From: Neorhizobium alkalisoli
GTDB lineage: Bacteria > Pseudomonadota > Alphaproteobacteria > Rhizobiales > Rhizobiaceae
DNA length: 64,000 bases
NCBI RefSeq assembly: GCF_002968635.1
Contig: NZ_PVBN01000002.1
Coordinates: 557,521-621,520, forward strand
Direction: 5' to 3'
The position numbers were made by a program, and so were the translations under genes. The notes under the pieces are model-generated. The model searched no databases. It saw only the letters and a list, made by a program, of their open reading frames with translations, and was not told where the DNA came from. Shown here in pieces: positions 49,689-58,438 of this stretch (the stretch's first letter is position 1; each line of letters starts with the position of its first letter).

Positions 49689-51257
49689 ATGAACAAACAG
49701 GAGAGACTTTCTGTGAACGACCGACGACAGGCAGGCGTCGTTGACATGCAAATGGTCGCGGACAGGAAGGACGGCCTTATCCAGTCTTTTCTAAGTCGCC
49801 GATTTTCTACTGCTGAGGCCTATTTCATAGCGGTCGCCTGTGTATTGGCCGCTTTCGCCTTGCGCCTTGCTCTGCACGGCCTGCTCGATGACCGGGCAAC
49901 CTTTACCTTCTTCATTCCACCCATTCTGATTGCCGCAATCATCGGCGGCATACCGGCATCGGTCTTCTCGGTCGGCCTCTCGGTCCTGGCTGTCTATGTC
50001 ATCAAGGAATTTACCCCGCGCGGACCGACCTTTTCGGAAATGGCCGTTGTCGGCGTCGTGGGCATAGCGATTGCGCTTGTCGGCGAAATCCTTCATTCCG
50101 CGCGCAAGACAATCGAGAAGGCCCAGGCCCGGGCGGCTTCGCGCGAAGCGCATCTGCGCTCTGTACTTGATACGGTCCTCGACGCCAGCATCGTAACCAC
50201 CAAGGACGGGACGATCGTATCCTTCAATGCGGCGGCTGTCCGACAGTTCGGGTACACCGAAGACGAGGCAATCGGGCAAAACCTTCGAATCCTGATGCCC
50301 GACCCCTATCATCGCGAGCATGATGGGTATCTCGCCCGATATCTGGCGACCGGCGAAAGGCGGATCATCGGCATCGATCGGGTCGTCGTCGGGCGCCGCA
50401 AGGACGGCTCCACGTTCCCCATGAAGCTCGCCGTCGGCGAAACCCAGTCAGACGGCGAAATCTTTTTCACCGGTTTCGTGCGCGATCTGACGGAGCGGGA
50501 GGAATATGCCGCCCGGCTTCAGGAAATTCAGGGGGAACTGGCTCGGCTCGCCCGCCTCAACGAAATGGGCGAAATGGCTTCGACGCTCGCCCACGAACTG
50601 AACCAGCCGCTGTCGGCGATCTCCAACTATGTCCATGGCTGCGCCCGCCTGCTGCGCGACATCGACGAACCGATCGCGGTGAGGATGCGCGAAGCACTGG
50701 AGGAAACCGCCAAACAATCACTGCGGGCCGGCCAGATCATCAAGCATCTGAGAGAATTCGTCACCAAAGGGGAGACGGAAAAGGCGCCTGAGAACATTCG
50801 CCGGCTGGTCGAGGAGGCCGGGGCGCTGGCATTGGTCGGTTCACGCGAGAAAGGCGTCAGGGTCGTCTTCGAATTCGCGCCCGGTCCTGAAATCGTGGTG
50901 GCCGACCGTATTCAGATTCAGCAGGTGCTGACAAACCTGATGCGCAACGCAATCGAAGCGATGAGCGAGTGCGAACGGCGCGAATTGGTCATCCGCACCG
51001 AGCCCGAAAGCAGCACCCTGATGATGATTACCGTCCGGGACACCGGACCCGGCATTCCGGAGGAAATTGCCGAACAGCTTTTCAGGCCCTTTGTCACCAC
51101 CAAACCCGGCGGGATGGGGATAGGCCTTTCGATTTCAAAACGTATTGTGGAAGCCCATGACGGCGAGATGATCGTATCGCGTAATCCGGCAGGAGGAGCG
51201 ACCTTCCGTTTCACGCTTCCGATCCACAAGGGGGAGAGCGAGAATGCAGACAGATGA
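49689..51257 (+). CDS. fixL: Oxygen-sensing histidine kinase FixL
   Basis: A 522-residue membrane kinase with four hydrophobic segments (about 42-135), a heme-PAS domain (about 150-275) and a HisKA-type kinase core. The PAS keeps the axial histidine and partner arginine region of FixL ([21 protein letters not shown]; His211 is the likely heme ligand). The phosphoacceptor is His302 in [15 protein letters not shown]1 and G2 boxes follow ([25 protein letters not shown]). When oxygen leaves the heme, FixL phosphorylates FixJ. An alternative GTG start at 49713 has a better ribosome-binding site. It overlaps fixJ by 14 bases. Confidence 0.94.
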   Translation: MNKQERLSVNDRRQAGVVDMQMVADRKDGLIQSFLSRRFSTAEAYFIAVACVLAAFALRLALHGLLDDRATFTFFIPPILIAAIIGGIPASVFSVGLSVLAVYVIKEFTPRGPTFSEMAVVGVVGIAIALVGEILHSARKTIEKAQARAASREAHLRSVLDTVLDASIVTTKDGTIVSFNAAAVRQFGYTEDEAIGQNLRILMPDPYHREHDGYLARYLATGERRIIGIDRVVVGRRKDGSTFPMKLAVGETQSDGEIFFTGFVRDLTEREEYAARLQEIQGELARLARLNEMGEMASTLAHELNQPLSAISNYVHGCARLLRDIDEPIAVRMREALEETAKQSLRAGQIIKHLREFVTKGETEKAPENIRRLVEEAGALALVGSREKGVRVVFEFAPGPEIVVADRIQIQQVLTNLMRNAIEAMSECERRELVIRTEPESSTLMMITVRDTGPGIPEEIAEQLFRPFVTTKPGGMGIGLSISKRIVEAHDGEMIVSRNPAGGATFRFTLPIHKGESENADR

Positions 51258-51876
51258 CTATACGGTTCATATCGTGGATGACGAAGAGCCGGTCAGGAAA
51301 TCTCTCGCATTCATGCTGACGATGAATGGGTTTGCCGTGCGCATCCATGAAACGGCTTCATCCTTCCTGCAGTTCGCCCCCAGCATCCGCAACGGCGTAT
51401 TGATAACGGATCTGCGGATGCCGGACATGACCGGCGTCGAGCTGATCCGCAAACTCCTGGCGGAATATGCGAATCTCCCGGCCATCGTGATCACCGGCCA
51501 TGGCGATGTCCCTCTGGCCGTGGAAGCGATGAAGGCCGGCGCCGTCGATTTCATCGAAAAACCGTTCGAGGATACGGTCATCATCGAAGCGATAGAGCGT
51601 GCTGCAGGGCAATTTCGGGAAAAACCCGCTGATCTCGATGACCTGAGCGAAGTCAGAAGCCGCCTTAAGAGCTTGAGCGATCGGGAGCGGCAGGTATTGG
51701 CGGCAGTGGTCGCCGGTCAGCCGAACAAGTCGATCGCATATGATCTCGATATCAGCCCGCGAACGGTCGAGGTGCATCGGGCAAACGTCATGGCGAAGAT
51801 GAAGGCGAGGAGCCTGCCTCAGCTCGTCCGCATGGCCATCGCCGCCGGCCCGCACCTCGGTGAACGGGACAATTAA
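51244..51876 (+). CDS. fixJ: Response regulator FixJ
   Basis: A 210-residue regulator with receiver (about 8-120; [10 protein letters not shown], phosphoacceptor Asp56 in ITDLRMPD, Thr in VITGHGD, Lys in IEKPF) and a LuxR-type helix-turn-helix (about 145-200; [17 protein letters not shown] and [13 protein letters not shown]). Phosphorylated FixJ activates fixK and, in symbionts, nifA. Start codon lies inside the end of fixL (GGGGGAGAGCGAGA before it). A FixJ-box-like sequence appears 70 bases before fixK downstream. Confidence 0.94.
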   Translation: MQTDDYTVHIVDDEEPVRKSLAFMLTMNGFAVRIHETASSFLQFAPSIRNGVLITDLRMPDMTGVELIRKLLAEYANLPAIVITGHGDVPLAVEAMKAGAVDFIEKPFEDTVIIEAIERAAGQFREKPADLDDLSEVRSRLKSLSDRERQVLAAVVAGQPNKSIAYDLDISPRTVEVHRANVMAKMKARSLPQLVRMAIAAGPHLGERDN

Positions 51877-51955
51877 TTCCCATTTCTTGATCCAACGCAA
51901 AGCGTACCGGTCCTGAAGGCGCTAAGAACCGGATGTCGGAGGTAACCTGCCGTCC

Positions 51956-52315
51956 ATGTTTGCGGATAGTTTTGTGCACCCACAGTTGAGAAACATCGTC
52001 ATCATCGAACCGGACCTCGGCCTCCGGCAATCACTGACGTTTGCGCTCGAGGTGGAGGGATATCGGGTCGAAGCCCTCGACGCGTGGCGCAAGGGGCATA
52101 TTCCGGCCACTCCGGCCCTCTGCATGATCATCGATGACAACGTATTGCGCACCCGCGAGGACGCAAGGCGATATCTGCGTGACCTGGGCCAGACTGTCAT
52201 CCTCCTCACCGACGGCGTATGTCCTCCCGTAAACGATAACGGTTTCATTCTCGCGAAACCGTTCGACGGTGCCGATCTGCTGCGGCTCGTAAGAAGCCTC
52301 GAAGCGGCAGATTGA
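51956..52315 (+). CDS. Stand-alone receiver-like protein between fixJ and fixK
   Basis: A 119-residue protein that is a single receiver-fold domain. A hydrophobic strand and acidic residues (IVIIEPD, about 14-20), IIDDN with likely phosphoacceptor Asp60 or Asp61, Thr85 in LLTDG and Lys101 in LAKPFDG match receiver positions. No output domain. Its position between fixJ and fixK suggests it modulates FixL-FixJ phosphotransfer or FixK, as a phosphate sink or decoy, but that is an inference. GGAGG lies about 13 bases before the ATG. I do not recognise a named family beyond the fold. Confidence 0.75.
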   Translation: MFADSFVHPQLRNIVIIEPDLGLRQSLTFALEVEGYRVEALDAWRKGHIPATPALCMIIDDNVLRTREDARRYLRDLGQTVILLTDGVCPPVNDNGFILAKPFDGADLLRLVRSLEAAD

Positions 52316-52345
52316 GGTCCCCCATCCATTTTGCTCAGCCGCGGC

Positions 52346-52361
52346 TACGTACATATCCCTA
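52346..52361 (+). promoter_or_regulatory. FixJ-box-like sequence upstream of fixK
   Basis: TACGTACATATCCCTA, about 70 bases before the fixK ATG, resembles rhizobial FixJ-binding sequences containing TACGTA followed by CCCTA. The comparison is from memory and not a scored match. Confidence 0.35.
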
Positions 52362-52430
52362 GTGATAGAACCGAATTTTTCGCTGTCCCGTCTTGAGGCA
52401 TCCTCAAGCCTCAGCACGGGAGAATGCCGG

Positions 52431-53081
52431 ATGCAAACCGCCGCCGTCCACGATCAAAGACCGCATACGTCGAGCCGGACGACTGCGAGTTCTCCCAAGA
52501 CTGCCACCTTCTGCAGACCATATCCCGTTGTCGCCTTTGCGGCAGGCGCCGAAATCTATGCCCCCGGCGACAGGGCCGGCACCTTCTATCAGGTCGAATT
52601 CGGCGCGGTACGCGTGCATCGGCTGCGGTCGGATGGACGACGGCAGATCATAGCTTTCCATCTGACCGGAGAAACATTCGGCTATGAAGCCGACCGGACC
52701 CACAGTTTCTTCGCGGAAGCGATTACGCCGACGGGGCTGCGCGCCATGAGCCGCCCAGCAAACGACGAAGCTTCGCCGGAACTTCTGACGCTGGCGTTGC
52801 GCGGCATGCTGCGCGCCCAGGAGCATATCATTATGATCGGCCGGCAGACCGCGGTCGAGCGGATTGCCAGCTTCCTGGTTGACATGTCCGACCGCCAGGG
52901 AGGCCTCGATCAGTTCGACCTGCCGATGAGCCGGCTGGACATCGCCGACCATCTCGGCCTGACGATCGAAACGGTGTCGCGCGTGTTCGCAAAGCTTCGG
53001 TCAGGCGGGTTCATCAGGCTGAGGAGCACGCGTTGCGTCGAATTCAAGAAATCCGAAGCGCTCCGTAGTCTCTGCGCATAA
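52431..53081 (+). CDS. fixK: FixK-type CRP/FNR-family regulator
   Basis: A 216-residue regulator with a cyclic-nucleotide-binding-like beta roll (about 30-130; YAPGDRAGTFYQVEFGAVRVH), a dimer helix and a C-terminal winged helix (about 150-210; MSRLDIADHLGLTIETVSRVFAKLRSGGFI). The DNA-reading ETVSR helix is the FNR/FixK type, so it should recognise TTGAT-N4-ATCAA. No N-terminal cysteine cluster of FNR is present, as in FixK. The ATG at 52431 follows GGGAG; an earlier in-frame ATG gives a 23-residue extension with no clear role. It probably activates microaerobic genes elsewhere; none lies in this window. Confidence 0.9.
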   Translation: MQTAAVHDQRPHTSSRTTASSPKTATFCRPYPVVAFAAGAEIYAPGDRAGTFYQVEFGAVRVHRLRSDGRRQIIAFHLTGETFGYEADRTHSFFAEAITPTGLRAMSRPANDEASPELLTLALRGMLRAQEHIIMIGRQTAVERIASFLVDMSDRQGGLDQFDLPMSRLDIADHLGLTIETVSRVFAKLRSGGFIRLRSTRCVEFKKSEALRSLCA

Positions 53082-53169
53082 ACTGAAGTGGCAATGTCCG
53101 GGCAACGCCAGTCGCAGCCGGCCAGAAAAAGCATCTTCGCCATATCCGATACTCCTCCCAGGCTGCTCA

Positions 53170-53203
53170 CGGCAGGTCGTCCTCCTCTCGGGACGGCCTG
53201 CCG
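53170..53203. terminator. Hairpin between convergent cutC and fixK genes
   Basis: CGGCAGGTCGTCC and GGACGGCCTGCCG pair over 13 positions with one T-G wobble around eight bases, starting six bases after the cutC stop on the minus strand. No T run follows, so it may stop transcription weakly or protect the mRNA end. Confidence 0.5.
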
Positions 53204-53208
53204 TCGAG

Positions 53209-53934
53209 TCAACTAATCCCATCCAGCAGGGTGCGCATGCTGCGCACGATCCCGCTGTCGGTGACATTGGAGACGAGAGTCTGGAAACCGAAAGCAACGG
53301 CTCTATGGTCCGTGCTTTCCGTTGGGCGACGGCAGGAGCTATGGATCTCGCGCGCACCGGTTTCCCGCACGATCCGTTCGACATTCGCAAGGTTGACGCC
53401 GCTACCAGGCATGATCGACAGACGTCCCCTCGCCCGTTCCACGAGCCTGCCAAGCAGATCGATGCCATCCGGGGCGCTGACTTCAAGACCCGAAGTCAAG
53501 ATCCGTTCCACGCCCAGATCGGCCGCCTGCTCCAGCGCCTCATAGGCATCCGGAACCAGGTCGAAAGCCCGATGCAGGGTAATGCCAAGGCCGGCGGCGC
53601 GGCTCGTCAGCCGGGTTAGGAGAGACAGGTCGAGCGTATTGTCCGGACGGCTTGCGCCGACCACGACGCCCGCCAGACCGGCAGCGCGCACCGCATCGAT
53701 ATCGGCAAGCATGGCTGCTTCGTCGTCGGCGCCGAAGACGAAGTCTCCGGCGCGCGGCCGTATCATTGCATAGACAGGAACGGGCGCTTTCGCCGCGAGC
53801 GCCAAGAGGCCGGGCGGCGGGGTCAGTCCGCCGACGTCGAGCGCCGAGCAAAGTTCGATCCGGTCCGCACCTCCGGCAATCGCGGCCGCAAGGCCCTGCG
53901 GGCTGTCGACGCAGACCTCGAGGAGAATGCCCAC
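53209..53934 (-). CDS. cutC: CutC-family protein
   Basis: A 241-residue TIM-barrel protein (LLEVCVDSPQGLAAAIAGGADRIELC at the start; PVYAMIRPRAGDFVF; LTSGLEVSAPDG; IMPGSGVN). CutC was named for copper homeostasis, but that role is disputed and the fold suggests an enzyme. I place the start at GTG 53934 because GGAGG stands six bases upstream and homology begins there; the frame opens earlier inside the kinase gene. It directly follows the ROK kinase stop and so belongs to the sugar/peptide uptake operon, arguing for a carbohydrate-related role. Confidence 0.88.
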   Translation of the reverse strand: MGILLEVCVDSPQGLAAAIAGGADRIELCSALDVGGLTPPPGLLALAAKAPVPVYAMIRPRAGDFVFGADDEAAMLADIDAVRAAGLAGVVVGASRPDNTLDLSLLTRLTSRAAGLGITLHRAFDLVPDAYEALEQAADLGVERILTSGLEVSAPDGIDLLGRLVERARGRLSIMPGSGVNLANVERIVRETGAREIHSSCRRPTESTDHRAVAFGFQTLVSNVTDSGIVRSMRTLLDGIS

Positions 53935-53935
53935 A

Positions 53936-54910
53936 TCAACCTCCTTGATGGCCGAGCACGGCGGCCCCGACCAGACCGCCGTCATCCTGCCTAAGCGCCG
54001 GCGTCACCAGGGGGTGACTGAAGCGATTGAGGATGCGCTTGCGCACAGCCAGATCCAGCGCATCGATCAAGGGAGTGACGGAAGCAAGCCCACCACCGAC
54101 CGGTACGATCGAAGCACCCGTGACATTGACGGCCAGCGCGAGCGGGTCGGCGATGAGCTCGATATAGACCGCGACCGTTTTGACGGCCCGCGCTTCGCCC
54201 GCCTGCCAGCCTTCGAGGATGTGGTGGCTGGTCTCCTCACGGCCATGCAGGAAATCGTGCAGCCGCTCGATCCCGCGAGCACCGCCGATCGTGTCGACGC
54301 AACCGGATTGGCCGCAGCCGCAGGAAAACCGGGGGACATGCAGCATCTCGCCGTTCACCGCGACGGTCGTGTTGAGGATAGGCCCATGCCCCCATTCGCC
54401 GGTCACGCCGCCGGCGCCCCGCACCAGTCGCCCGTCGATCGCCAGCCCGCCGCCGATTCCGGTGCCCATGATGGCACAGAAGACCACCGAATGGCCCCGC
54501 CCTGCTCCTTCATTGGCTTCCGCCAGCGTCAGGCAGTCCGCGTCGTTGGCAGCCAGCACCCGTCGGCCAAGCATAGCCGACAGTTCGTCCACGAGCCGTC
54601 TTCCGGTTATGCAGGGGATATTGGCCGATGTGGTCCTGCCGTCGCGGGGGTCGACGAGACCGGCGATCGACAGCGCCACGGGCGACGCCGGATCACCTGC
54701 ACCTTGGTGCCGCTCGATCAGTGCCGACAGCGAAGCAGCCAGATCATCCCAACTTGCCGCGGGCGTCGCCACCTTCTCGAGCAGCACGAGCGCGCCCGGT
54801 GCCGGTGACACGGCGAACTTCATGAACGAACCGCCGACATCGACGCAGAAAACCGGCTTTCCCGGCCCTCCGTGACCTTTCCACTCCGCTTCTACCGAAA
54901 TCGCGCTCAT
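53936..54910 (-). CDS. ROK-family sugar kinase
   Basis: A 324-residue kinase. FCVDVGGSFMKFAV (about 21-34) is the phosphate-binding motif, NDADCLTLAE the catalytic region (Asp about 117), and the ROK zinc motif is CGCGQSGCVDT (about 190-200), which gives Cys ligands along with HGPILN. NagK and related kinases phosphorylate N-acetylglucosamine, glucose or other sugars. The ATG at 54910 overlaps the stop of the upstream permease gene (ATGA), so it is part of the permease operon and likely phosphorylates the imported sugar. Confidence 0.87.
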   Translation of the reverse strand: MSAISVEAEWKGHGGPGKPVFCVDVGGSFMKFAVSPAPGALVLLEKVATPAASWDDLAASLSALIERHQGAGDPASPVALSIAGLVDPRDGRTTSANIPCITGRRLVDELSAMLGRRVLAANDADCLTLAEANEGAGRGHSVVFCAIMGTGIGGGLAIDGRLVRGAGGVTGEWGHGPILNTTVAVNGEMLHVPRFSCGCGQSGCVDTIGGARGIERLHDFLHGREETSHHILEGWQAGEARAVKTVAVYIELIADPLALAVNVTGASIVPVGGGLASVTPLIDALDLAVRKRILNRFSHPLVTPALRQDDGGLVGAAVLGHQGG

Positions 54911-55773
54911 TTGCGCGGATCCAGGAGGTCGCGCAACCCGTCGCCGAGAATGTTGAAGCCAAGGACGGTGATCATGATCGCCAGTCCCGGAAACAGCGAC
55001 ATATAGATATTCAGACCGAGATAGTTGCGGCCGTCGCTCATCATCGCGCCCCATTCGGGCAGCGGCGGCTGTGCGCCGAGGCCAAGGAAGGAGAGGCTTG
55101 CGGCCGATAAGATGACGGTTCCGGCGGTCAGCGTCGACTGCACGATGATCGGCCCGATCGCGTTACGCAAAATGTAATGGGTCATGATGCGGCGGCGCGA
55201 AATCCCGAGCGAGATCGCAGCTTCGACATAGTCCATGCTCTTCAGACCAAGCGTGAGGTTTCGGCTGAGCCGGGCGTAGACCGGTACCGAAAAGATGGCA
55301 ATGGCAATCAGAAGATTGATGAGGCTGCTGCCGAGCACGCTGACGATCAGGATCGCAAGCACGATGCCCGGAAACGCGAAGAGAATGTCCATGGCCCACA
55401 TGATTGCCTGGTCGACATAGCGGCCGCTCATGCCGGAGAGAATGCCGAGCGGAACGCCCACGATCACCGCCAGGCCGACGCTGAGCACCACTTCGAGCAG
55501 CGAAATGCGCGCGCCGTAAAGGACGCGGGCAAATATGTCGCGACCGTTGTCATCCGTCCCGAACGGATGCGCCCATGAGGGTGGCTCCATGGTCGCAAGC
55601 AGATCCTGCGCGTAAGGATCCGCCGCAGCGATCAACGGTGCAAAGATCGCCGCAAGCACGATCAGCCCGATGAGGAAACCGCCGAGAGCGATGCTGCGGT
55701 GAGCCGCCATCCAACGCCAGGCGCGCGATAACACCGGGCGGCGCGGTGCAATGTCTGTTTCGATCGACGCCAT
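54907..55773 (-). CDS. Dipeptide-type ABC transporter permease (DppC-like)
   Basis: A 288-residue inner-membrane protein with six hydrophobic helices. HPFGTDDNGRDIFARVLYGARISL (begin of the transmembrane core, shown in part as HPFGTDDNGRDIF) and the EAA loop YVEAAISLGISRRRIMTHYIL are typical of the DppC/OppC family. The ATG at 55773 shares one base with the stop of the DppB-like gene (TGATG). No ATP-binding subunit is present in this operon. Confidence 0.9.
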   Translation of the reverse strand: MASIETDIAPRRPVLSRAWRWMAAHRSIALGGFLIGLIVLAAIFAPLIAAADPYAQDLLATMEPPSWAHPFGTDDNGRDIFARVLYGARISLLEVVLSVGLAVIVGVPLGILSGMSGRYVDQAIMWAMDILFAFPGIVLAILIVSVLGSSLINLLIAIAIFSVPVYARLSRNLTLGLKSMDYVEAAISLGISRRRIMTHYILRNAIGPIIVQSTLTAGTVILSAASLSFLGLGAQPPLPEWGAMMSDGRNYLGLNIYMSLFPGLAIMITVLGFNILGDGLRDLLDPRK

Positions 55774-56693
55774 CAGTCGAACCTTATCTTCGGATTGAGG
55801 ATCGCGATCAGAAGCTCCGCGAGAAGGTTCATGACCACCACGCCGGTGACGGCGACGAGCGTCACGCCCTGGATAACCGGATAGTCCCGATAGCGCACGG
55901 CATCGACGAGGAAACGACCGATCCCCGGCCAGTTGAAAACCGACTCGGTGACGACCGCACCGCCGACAAGACTGCCGAAATTGAGGCCGACGATGGTGAT
56001 GATCGGGATCAGCGCGTTGCGCAGCGCATGGCTCCAGTAGATCGTCTGGGGAGCGACCCCCTTGGCGTAGGCCGTGCGGATATAGTCCTGTGACATGACC
56101 TCGATCATGCTGGAGCGGGTCATGCGGGCAATGACGGCAGTCGGCAGCACGGCGAGCGTGACCGATGGCAAAATGAAGCTTTTCCATGAAGACGCACCCA
56201 GCAGCGGCAACCAGCCGAGCTGGACGGAAAACGTGTTCATCGCCATCAGAGCCAGCCAGAAATTGGCGATCGAGGCGCCCGCAATGGCGAGGATCATGAC
56301 GACCTGGTCCGGCCAGCCGTGCCGATAGATCGCAGCGATCATGCCGGCCGGCACGCCGATGCCGACCGCCAGGAGATACGCGGTGATTGCAAGTCCGAGC
56401 GTAAACGGCAGACGCTCGGCAATCTCGTCGACGACCGGCAGCTTGGATTTGATGGAAATCCCGAGATCGCCTCTTACGGCTCCATAGGCGAAGGAGGCAT
56501 ACTGTTCCGGCAGGCTGCGGTCGAGACCGAGGCGGCGGGTCATGTTATCCACGGCTTCCTGCGTGGCTTCCGGTCCCGCCATCAGTCGCGCCGGATCGCC
56601 CGGCAGAGCGCGGATGGCAACGAAGACCAGAAGCGATACCCCGATGAGGATCAACGGCAAGGCCAGCAGCTTCTTGGCGATATAGGCTTTCAT
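55773..56693 (-). CDS. Dipeptide-type ABC transporter permease (DppB-like)
   Basis: A 306-residue inner-membrane protein with six hydrophobic helices; N-terminal helix LLALPLILIGVSLLVFVAIR, GDPARLMAG motif and an EAA loop near YIRTAYAKGVAPQTIYWSHAL identify DppB/OppB permeases. It couples to DppC by a one-base overlap. A strong hairpin lies between this gene and the upstream binding-protein gene. Confidence 0.9.
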   Translation of the reverse strand: MKAYIAKKLLALPLILIGVSLLVFVAIRALPGDPARLMAGPEATQEAVDNMTRRLGLDRSLPEQYASFAYGAVRGDLGISIKSKLPVVDEIAERLPFTLGLAITAYLLAVGIGVPAGMIAAIYRHGWPDQVVMILAIAGASIANFWLALMAMNTFSVQLGWLPLLGASSWKSFILPSVTLAVLPTAVIARMTRSSMIEVMSQDYIRTAYAKGVAPQTIYWSHALRNALIPIITIVGLNFGSLVGGAVVTESVFNWPGIGRFLVDAVRYRDYPVIQGVTLVAVTGVVVMNLLAELLIAILNPKIRFD

Positions 56694-56725
56694 CCGCTCG
56701 CTCGATCAATTCACCTCGAAAAGAC

Positions 56726-56749
56726 GGCGGGCGATATTCCTCGCCCGCC
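56726..56749 (-). other. Strong intercistronic hairpin after the binding-protein gene
   Basis: GGCGGGCGA and TCGCCCGCC form a perfect nine-base stem around six bases, 12 bases after the binding-protein stop. On the minus strand GTCTTTT follows, a weak T tract. It probably raises binding-protein mRNA relative to the permeases. Confidence 0.55.
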
Positions 56750-56760
56750 CGCGCCTGAGA

Positions 56761-58296
56761 TTATTTCCTGGCTTCCTTGACGACGATCAGGCCGCCCGGA
56801 ATGACCCAGGTGCCCTTGACGCTCGCCCGCGTCGCAAAAAGATCCTGCTTCGTGAAGAGCAGCACATGCGGTGCCTGTTCGTTCACCAGCTTCTGCGCAT
56901 CCACGTAGATCGCGTTGCGCGCCTTCTCATCGAGGGTCGAGGCCGCCTTGTCGATCAACTCGTCAAGCTTCGGATCGGAGAAGAAACCAAGATTGGCACC
57001 GGCCGGTGACGCGCTCTTGGAATAATAAAGGGGGCGGAATTGTAGATCCGCGCCGTTGACGCCCGAGGACCAGGAAGCGATCGAGGAACCGATATTGTCT
57101 TTCTCCTTGCCTGCCGGATCGAGGAACGCCGCCTTCGACCAGACACCGCCCTCCATCTTTCGCACGTCGAGCTTGACGCCGGCTTTCGCCCACATGGCCT
57201 GCAGCAGCTCGCCGATACGGGATTCCTGCTCCTGTACGATGGTCGACATGGAGAAGCCGTCCGGGTAACCGGCCTCCTTCAGCAGCTGTTTCGCCTTCTC
57301 GATGTCATAGCTATAGGGCGCGAGCGACTTGTCGTAACCGGGCGTGACCGGCGCGAGCGGCGAATTCGCAGGCTTCGCAAACCCCTGCATGAAGGCCTTG
57401 ACGATACCTTCCCGGTCGGTCGCGTAGTTCAGCGCCTGTCGGACGCGCACATCGTCGAGCGGCTTCGTCTTGGTGTTCAGCGAAACCCAGAACACCGCCG
57501 AGCCGTCGGTGGTGCTGAGTGTCATGTCCGGATTGGCCTTGAGCTGCTGGGCAAAGGCCGCAGGGAACGGATTGACGACATCGGCATCGCCCGTCTGCAG
57601 CGCCATGTTCATGACGGACGGCTCCGGCGTCCAGGTCCACTTGATCTCGTCCTCGCCCTTCGGCGCGCCGCCCCACCATTCGGTGTTCTTGGTCTGCAGC
57701 ACGTATTCACCGGACTTGTATTCGGCGAGCTTGTAGGGACCGGTGCCGACGGCTTTGCTGCCGATCGTCCCTGCCGTCTCCGCGGCTGGGCTCACCATCA
57801 GGCACGGACCGGTGGTGAGCAGCGCCAGGAAAGCGGGATACTGGCTCTTCAGCTTGAACTGCACGGTCATCGGATCGACGGCAGTCACGCCTTCGAGAAA
57901 GGTGCGCAGGCGACCGCTCGCGGCAAGCCCGCGTTTGGTATCGAGGTGGCGGGTGAAGTTCTTGACCACGACATCGGCATCGAAGGGGGTGCCGTCATGG
58001 AACTTGACGCCCGGGCGCAGCTTGAAGGTCCAGAGAAGACCTGCGGCATCCGAAGACCATTCGGTGGCAAGCGCCGGTTTGAGCGAAAGATCGGGATCGC
58101 GCTTGACGAGGCCTTCATACATCGGATCGAGCAGAGCGGCTGTGTAGGTTGCGGTCTGGTCGCCCGGATCCATGGAACGCGGCGCTTCGGTCTGCATCAC
58201 GTTCAGCGTCGCAGCGCTTGCGGCGATCGGAAATAGGAGACCGCCAGCAACCGCTGAGGCGAGTACAAAACGACGATTTTCCAGAAATTTGGCCAT
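56761..58296 (-). CDS. ABC transporter substrate-binding protein, family 5 (oligopeptide/nickel type)
   Basis: A 511-residue exported binding protein. The signal peptide ends at about ASAATL (near residue 30). SBP_bac_5 features are seen: EAPRSMDPGDQTATYTAALLDPMYEGLVKRDPD (in short form LDPMYEGLVKRD), the FTRHLDTK region and VRQALNYATDREGIV (about 280-294). These proteins bind peptides, nickel or sugars. A ROK kinase in the operon suggests a sugar-containing ligand. AGGGTG lies before the ATG. It diverges from a ROK regulator, with inverted repeats between. Confidence 0.9.
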   Translation of the reverse strand: MAKFLENRRFVLASAVAGGLLFPIAASAATLNVMQTEAPRSMDPGDQTATYTAALLDPMYEGLVKRDPDLSLKPALATEWSSDAAGLLWTFKLRPGVKFHDGTPFDADVVVKNFTRHLDTKRGLAASGRLRTFLEGVTAVDPMTVQFKLKSQYPAFLALLTTGPCLMVSPAAETAGTIGSKAVGTGPYKLAEYKSGEYVLQTKNTEWWGGAPKGEDEIKWTWTPEPSVMNMALQTGDADVVNPFPAAFAQQLKANPDMTLSTTDGSAVFWVSLNTKTKPLDDVRVRQALNYATDREGIVKAFMQGFAKPANSPLAPVTPGYDKSLAPYSYDIEKAKQLLKEAGYPDGFSMSTIVQEQESRIGELLQAMWAKAGVKLDVRKMEGGVWSKAAFLDPAGKEKDNIGSSIASWSSGVNGADLQFRPLYYSKSASPAGANLGFFSDPKLDELIDKAASTLDEKARNAIYVDAQKLVNEQAPHVLLFTKQDLFATRASVKGTWVIPGGLIVVKEARK

Positions 58297-58326
58297 GATT
58301 GTTCACCCTTGTTTTGTTGACGTGAG

Positions 58327-58342
58327 GGTAGCTCTCGCTACC
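58327..58342. promoter_or_regulatory. Inverted repeat in the divergent promoter (near binding-protein gene)
   Basis: GGTAGC-TCTC-GCTACC is a perfect six-base inverted repeat, 31 bases upstream of the binding-protein start. It could be an operator or a leader hairpin. Confidence 0.4.
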
Positions 58343-58376
58343 TTAGATCATTTTTATAATTTATTGTCATTGATTT

Positions 58377-58391
58377 GTTCACTTTCTGAAC
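58377..58391. promoter_or_regulatory. Inverted repeat in the divergent promoter (near ROK regulator)
   Basis: GTTCA-N5-TGAAC is a perfect inverted repeat, 48 bases before the regulator start, within an AT-rich stretch suitable for a promoter. It is a candidate site for the ROK regulator. Confidence 0.4.
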
Positions 58392-58438
58392 TTAGTGTCA
58401 AGACCGCAAATCCAGAGGACCCAAGCCGCTTGAACGCC

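Noticed and set aside
52910..53143. Minus-strand ORF beginning at an ATG with a strong GGGAGGAG ribosome-binding site, antisense to the 3' end of fixK
   Set aside because: Most of the frame lies opposite fixK and its protein looks like antisense of that gene. The good ribosome-binding site may be chance; with no conservation data I did not call it.
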